Below are positions 6,279 to 8,480 of a DNA stretch of 8,480 nucleotides, in pieces. Origin of the DNA: Acetofilamentum sp. (GTDB lineage: Bacteria; Bacteroidota; Bacteroidia; Bacteroidales; JAFGXI01); assembly GCA_020720565.1 (NCBI GenBank), contig DYOK01000116.1, positions 1 to 8,480 of the forward strand, in the 5' to 3' direction. Both the position numbers and the translations under genes were made by a program. Numbering within the stretch: position 1 is the first letter of the stretch; every line of letters starts with the position of its first letter. The notes beneath the pieces were generated by a model. The model was not told the DNA's origin, did not search any database, and saw only the letters and a list, made by a program, of their open reading frames with translations.

Positions 6279-6374
6279 ATTAAGTATTGGCTGTAATTTA
6301 ATGCCGTATTTATCAATATAGATGATTGATAAATAACCAGTTACAAAAATATTAAATAGGTTGAAGATTTTAAA
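6279..6374 (+). repeat. Leader repeat, copy C (between ispH and the toxin-antitoxin genes)
   Basis: It starts 16 bases after ispH with ATTAAGTAT (6279-6287). ATGCCGTATTTATC follows at 6301-6314, AGTTACAAAA at 6339-6348, and AAATAGGTTGAAGATTTTAAAA at 6354-6375. The ATG-to-TAGG distance is 56 nt. The hairpin block is decayed (GGTT-GAA-GATT) and the ATG frame stops after six codons. Unlike copy B, it lies upstream of the likely promoter of the following genes, so it is probably not in their mRNA. It may be the orphaned leader of a core gene displaced by the accessory insertion. Confidence 0.65.
6307..6335. repeat. Perfect 11-bp inverted repeat within copy C
   Basis: TATTTATCAAT at 6307-6317 and ATTGATAAATA at 6325-6335 are exact reverse complements around a 7-nt loop (ATAGATG). 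The equivalent centres of copies A, B and D do not show this pairing, so it is private to copy C. It could help end ispH transcription or bind a dimeric repressor, but it is AT-rich with no T-tract. Confidence 0.55.
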
Positions 6375-6413
6375 ATATAGAGAAGGCATCTTATTAAATT
6401 CCAATTTAATTTT

Positions 6414-6421
6414 TAACTTTG
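6414..6421 (+). promoter_or_regulatory. Candidate promoter -7 box for the toxin-antitoxin operon
   Basis: TAACTTTG matches the TAnnTTTG consensus exactly. It predicts a start of transcription near 6428, about nine bases before the ATG at 6437. This argues against the in-frame TTG at 6419, which overlaps the box. No -33 TTG is evident at the right spacing. Confidence 0.5.
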
Positions 6422-6436
6422 TATAAAAGTATTGAT

Positions 6437-6652
6437 ATGGAAACTTTAAGAATTGAAATTTTAAATCCCAAAGCCAAAAGCATTCTCAAGGGATTGGCCG
6501 ATTTAAACCTAATCAGTATGAATAGTGAAAAAAACCAAACGGACTTCATTGACTTGCTAAATAGTTTAAGAAAGCATTCCGTTTCAGTTCCGACTTTAGA
6601 CGAAATTACCGCTGAGGTTGAGTCTGTTAGGCGTAAGAGATATGAAGATTAG
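6437..6652 (+). CDS. Putative antitoxin partner of the PIN-family toxin
   Basis: This 71-aa, charged, probably helical protein has no domain I can name with certainty. It is read as an antitoxin because it sits directly upstream of, and overlaps, a PIN-domain toxin. Its C-terminal part (SVPTLDEITAEVESVRRKRYED) also resembles the tail of small proteins often paired with such toxins in Bacteroidota, a segment that would plausibly occupy the toxin's active site. The first half (METLRIEILNPKAKSILKGLADL) resembles the N-terminal strand and helix seen in dimerising antitoxins, but no DNA-binding motif is obvious. I chose the ATG at 6437 over the TTG at 6419 because the latter lies in a promoter-like box. 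The pair would normally be autoregulated; no operator was identified beyond the inverted repeat at 6307-6335. Confidence 0.75.
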   Translation: METLRIEILNPKAKSILKGLADLNLISMNSEKNQTDFIDLLNSLRKHSVSVPTLDEITAEVESVRRKRYED

Positions 6653-7055
6653 AAAAACCAGAATTGTAATCGACACCAATCTCTGGATTAGTTTCTTAAT
6701 TACTAAGGAATTCATCAAACTTGATATTCTTTTTAAGAAAAAGGACGTTCAAATTTTATTTTCAAAAGAATTGATTGAAGAATTTTTAGAAGTGTCACGA
6801 CGACCTAAATTTCAGAAATATTTTTCTGAGGCTGATATCGACAAACTTCTAATATCTTTCGAATCAATAGGAAAATACGTGCATATTAAATCGGACATAA
6901 AAGATTGCCGTGATTTTAAGGACAATTTCTTGCTTAATCTAGCGGTCGATGGACAAGCCAAGTTTTTGATTACAGGAGACAAGGATTTGCTAACTTTAGT
7001 TAAAATTAATGATACCAAAATTATTTCAATGACCGAATTCCTAAATGACATGTGA
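6642..7055 (+). CDS. PIN-domain ribonuclease toxin (toxin-antitoxin system, PIN family)
   Basis: This 137-aa protein has the acidic residues of a PIN-type, metal-dependent RNase: Asp11 in IVIDTNLWIS, a Glu in the ELIEEFLEV helix (about 43-51), Asp94 in CRDFKDNFLLNLA, and Asp113 in LITGDKDLL. This matches the family annotated as putative toxin-antitoxin system toxin component, PIN family, which cleaves RNA when freed from its antitoxin. The ATG at 6642 overlaps the antitoxin stop by 11 bp, typical of coupled pairs. A TTG at 6618 would add eight residues ahead of the conserved first strand and overlap more, so I prefer the ATG. All active-site positions are present, so it is probably functional. 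The RNA target cannot be read from sequence. Confidence 0.88.
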   Translation: MKIRKTRIVIDTNLWISFLITKEFIKLDILFKKKDVQILFSKELIEEFLEVSRRPKFQKYFSEADIDKLLISFESIGKYVHIKSDIKDCRDFKDNFLLNLAVDGQAKFLITGDKDLLTLVKINDTKIISMTEFLNDM

Positions 7056-7315
7056 AGCATTAATTTACAGTATGTGTTATCAAAACTAAAAATGCTTTAA
7101 GTTTTTCAAAGCTTGTCGTCTGCGTTAACCTTTGTGTAGCTTAAGAGTAAATTGCCCATAGTTATAAATTTAATTCAGTCAACTGTTTGATTCTTTGGAC
7201 TACAGATAAGTTTGATGTAACTTAAAAGCAAATCAACTTAAATATATTGGCAAAGCAAAATTATTGTGTCTTGCCCCAATTGTAATGCAACACCGTAAAA
7301 GACAAACATTGACGA
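7056..7315. other. Non-coding gap before the restriction-modification gene
   Basis: No gene or leader-repeat copy is visible here. A weak 5-bp inverted repeat (GCTTT/AAAGC, 7094-7112) lies after the toxin stop. The 13-mer CTTTGTGTAGCTT at 7130-7142 is the reverse complement of 1927-1939 in the MITE-like element, which may mark a fragment of the same repeat family. A promoter-like box lies at 7207-7214. Confidence 0.5.
7186..7214 (+). promoter_or_regulatory. Candidate promoter of the restriction-modification gene
   Basis: TTTG at 7186-7189 and TAAGTTTG at 7207-7214 resemble the -33 and -7 boxes of Bacteroidota promoters. The 17-base spacing is slightly shorter than the usual 19-21. Transcription would begin near 7220, leaving a leader of about 95 nt before the ATG at 7316. 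Confidence 0.4.
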
Positions 7316-8480
7316 ATGAAATATAAAAACATACGAGAAGAAGAACTGAAAAATAAGGTTGGTGCCGATTGGTTTAAACATTTCGACACCACCGAAATTA
7401 TTGGCAATATTGACTTTACCGTTTTTCCGAAACAAAACAGTTTATTTGGGCGAACACCATTACTCTGGGCAGAAGCCAAAACAGGCGACTACGACGTGCC
7501 GACCATGTTCGTTCAACTTATTTTAACCATCGGTAAAGCCCGAACCTTCGACAAAATTTTGCCGCCTGTGTTTTTAGGTGCGTTTGACTTCAAAAAAATT
7601 GCTTTTGTCCCATACATCAGTGTTCAGGACATTTTTTACCTAAACGACTTTAATTGGAACGTAACACCAAGCAACCACGAAACAAAAGAATTTAAACTCA
7701 TTAAAGAACGTGTTGAAGCTACGCTTAAACAAAATACATCTGTTTACGACTACCTTAAGGACGAAAAAGAAATTAAACATTTTATTGCTAATAATATTGC
7801 CAAAGCAAGCGAAACAAGCAAAATAAAAATTGACAAAAATAATTTTATCCCTATTTATTTACGTTGGTTGGATATTGTGAAACCGATAATTGACGTGCAT
7901 TGGGATGAGCTAAAAAAAGCAAGTATTTTGGACAGCGATTTTTATCTAGCCGACCTTTTTGTTGACGATAAAGACACACAGAAAACAGATGACGACACAA
8001 CCATTCGAGACAATTTATTTGTAATTTTTCAAAATCAAGGCTACAAGATTGCGAAAGAAAACATCAAGCAAATGTTTGACGCAACCATCAACATTCGCAA
8101 CGGAGAAACGTATCAACTTTTTTGGAAACGCTACAAACGTCCGCCATTAAAAGAATTTCAAGAATACATTATTGAGCGTAGAGATTTGCTTGTTCCGCAA
8201 GACATCAGAGAACGCAAAGGTGCATTTTTTACCCCAAGAATTTGGGTTGAACTTTCGCAAAAATACCTCACCGATTATTTGGGCGAAAACTGGCAAGAAG
8301 AATACTATGTTTGGGACTGTGCCGCTGGAACAGGAAACCTTTTGGCGGGTTTGACTAACAAATACAACATTTATGCTTCTACCCTCGACCAAGCAGACGT
8401 AAATGTAATGCACGACCGTATTGAACACGGTGCAAACCTTTTGAAAAATCACGTGTTTCAATTCGATTTTTTGAATGATG
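7316..8480 (+). CDS. Type IIG-like restriction-modification enzyme (PD-(D/E)XK nuclease plus N6-adenine methyltransferase), 3' truncated by the window
   Basis: The frame runs from the ATG at 7316 through the right edge without a stop: 388 codons and one extra base. An in-frame TGA at 7310-7312 fixes this ATG as the first possible one. The N-terminal part has a PD-(D/E)XK-like arrangement: Asp33 in GNIDFTVFP, then Glu53-Ala-Lys55 in LLWAEAKTG, as in nucleases that cut DNA. A long helical region follows. Methyltransferase motif X appears as RKGAFFTPRIWVELS (about 300-314) and the S-adenosylmethionine-binding motif I as WDCAAGTGNLL (about 333-343). Acidic STLDQADV (about 355-362) and FQFDFLND at the edge fit motifs II and III. 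The catalytic NPPY-type motif and target-recognition domain should lie beyond the window. It probably cuts and modifies the same site as a single chain. A methyltransferase-only or BREX/DISARM-like enzyme is less likely given the EAK motif. Confidence 0.87.
   Translation, partial: MKYKNIREEELKNKVGADWFKHFDTTEIIGNIDFTVFPKQNSLFGRTPLLWAEAKTGDYDVPTMFVQLILTIGKARTFDKILPPVFLGAFDFKKIAFVPYISVQDIFYLNDFNWNVTPSNHETKEFKLIKERVEATLKQNTSVYDYLKDEKEIKHFIANNIAKASETSKIKIDKNNFIPIYLRWLDIVKPIIDVHWDELKKASILDSDFYLADLFVDDKDTQKTDDDTTIRDNLFVIFQNQGYKIAKENIKQMFDATINIRNGETYQLFWKRYKRPPLKEFQEYIIERRDLLVPQDIRERKGAFFTPRIWVELSQKYLTDYLGENWQEEYYVWDCAAGTGNLLAGLTNKYNIYASTLDQADVNVMHDRIEHGANLLKNHVFQFDFLND

Noticed and set aside
46..6374. 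CRISPR array
   Set aside because: The leader-repeat copies are dispersed, diverged, separated by kilobases and lie between genes. There are no regular spacers and no cas genes.
6419..6436. TTG start for the antitoxin, adding six residues
   Set aside because: The TTG overlaps a perfect TAnnTTTG promoter box, while the ATG at 6437 lies at a sensible distance from the predicted transcript start.
7094..7112. Terminator after the toxin gene
   Set aside because: The stem GCTTT/AAAGC is only 5 bp and is not followed by a T-tract. The T run is inside the loop.
8147..8461. Open frame of 104 codons on the minus strand near the right edge
   Set aside because: It lies antisense to the restriction-modification frame, which carries motifs X and I in exactly this stretch.

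Overview
The window looks like a chromosomal segment of a Bacteroidota bacterium, probably class Bacteroidia; a Marinilabiliales-like lineage is a guess. The reasons are the AT-rich intergenic DNA, promoter-like TAnnTTTG boxes, starts without clear Shine-Dalgarno sites, a Bacteroidota-style cytidylate kinase (GYSSCGKST P-loop) next to ispH, and a membrane-anchored vWA protein of a type common in that phylum.

Layout: (1) 198-1619 (+) encodes a periplasmic HtrA/DegP-type serine protease with two PDZ domains. (2) 1620-2025 is a convergent non-coding gap. It holds a MITE-like element of about 216 bp with terminal inverted repeats. (3) 2026-4125 (-) encodes a 699-aa vWA-domain membrane protein. 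(4) 4126-4515 is a divergent promoter region. (5) 4516-5232 (+) and 5390-6262 (+) encode cytidylate kinase (Cmk) and the IspH reductase of the MEP isoprenoid pathway. (6) From about 6400 the content becomes accessory: a toxin-antitoxin pair (71-aa putative antitoxin overlapping a PIN-family RNase toxin), then a large gene open at the right edge (7316 to >8480). That last gene has a PD-(D/E)XK-like nuclease region followed by the start of an adenine-type DNA methyltransferase, suggesting a single-chain type IIG-like restriction-modification enzyme.

The most unusual feature is a diverged non-coding repeat of about 80-100 bp that recurs in four plus-strand intergenic regions, upstream of htrA, cmk, ispH and the antitoxin gene. 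Each copy has an ATG-containing block (ATGYCG or ATGTTG, then a T-rich run), a variable centre with an AGTTRCAAAA-like box in three of the four, and an AAATAGGTCGAAGACCTTAAA-like end containing a GGTC-GAA-GACC inverted repeat. The spacing between the ATG and the hairpin is nearly fixed (58, 57, 55 and 56 nt). The htrA copy has a second hairpin block 42 bp further on. I cannot assign it to a known family. It could be a regulatory leader, a leader-peptide family or an interspersed repeat.

Functionally, the core genes cover envelope protein quality control, CMP/dCMP phosphorylation and isoprenoid precursor synthesis. The 3' end looks like a defence/stability module inserted after ispH.
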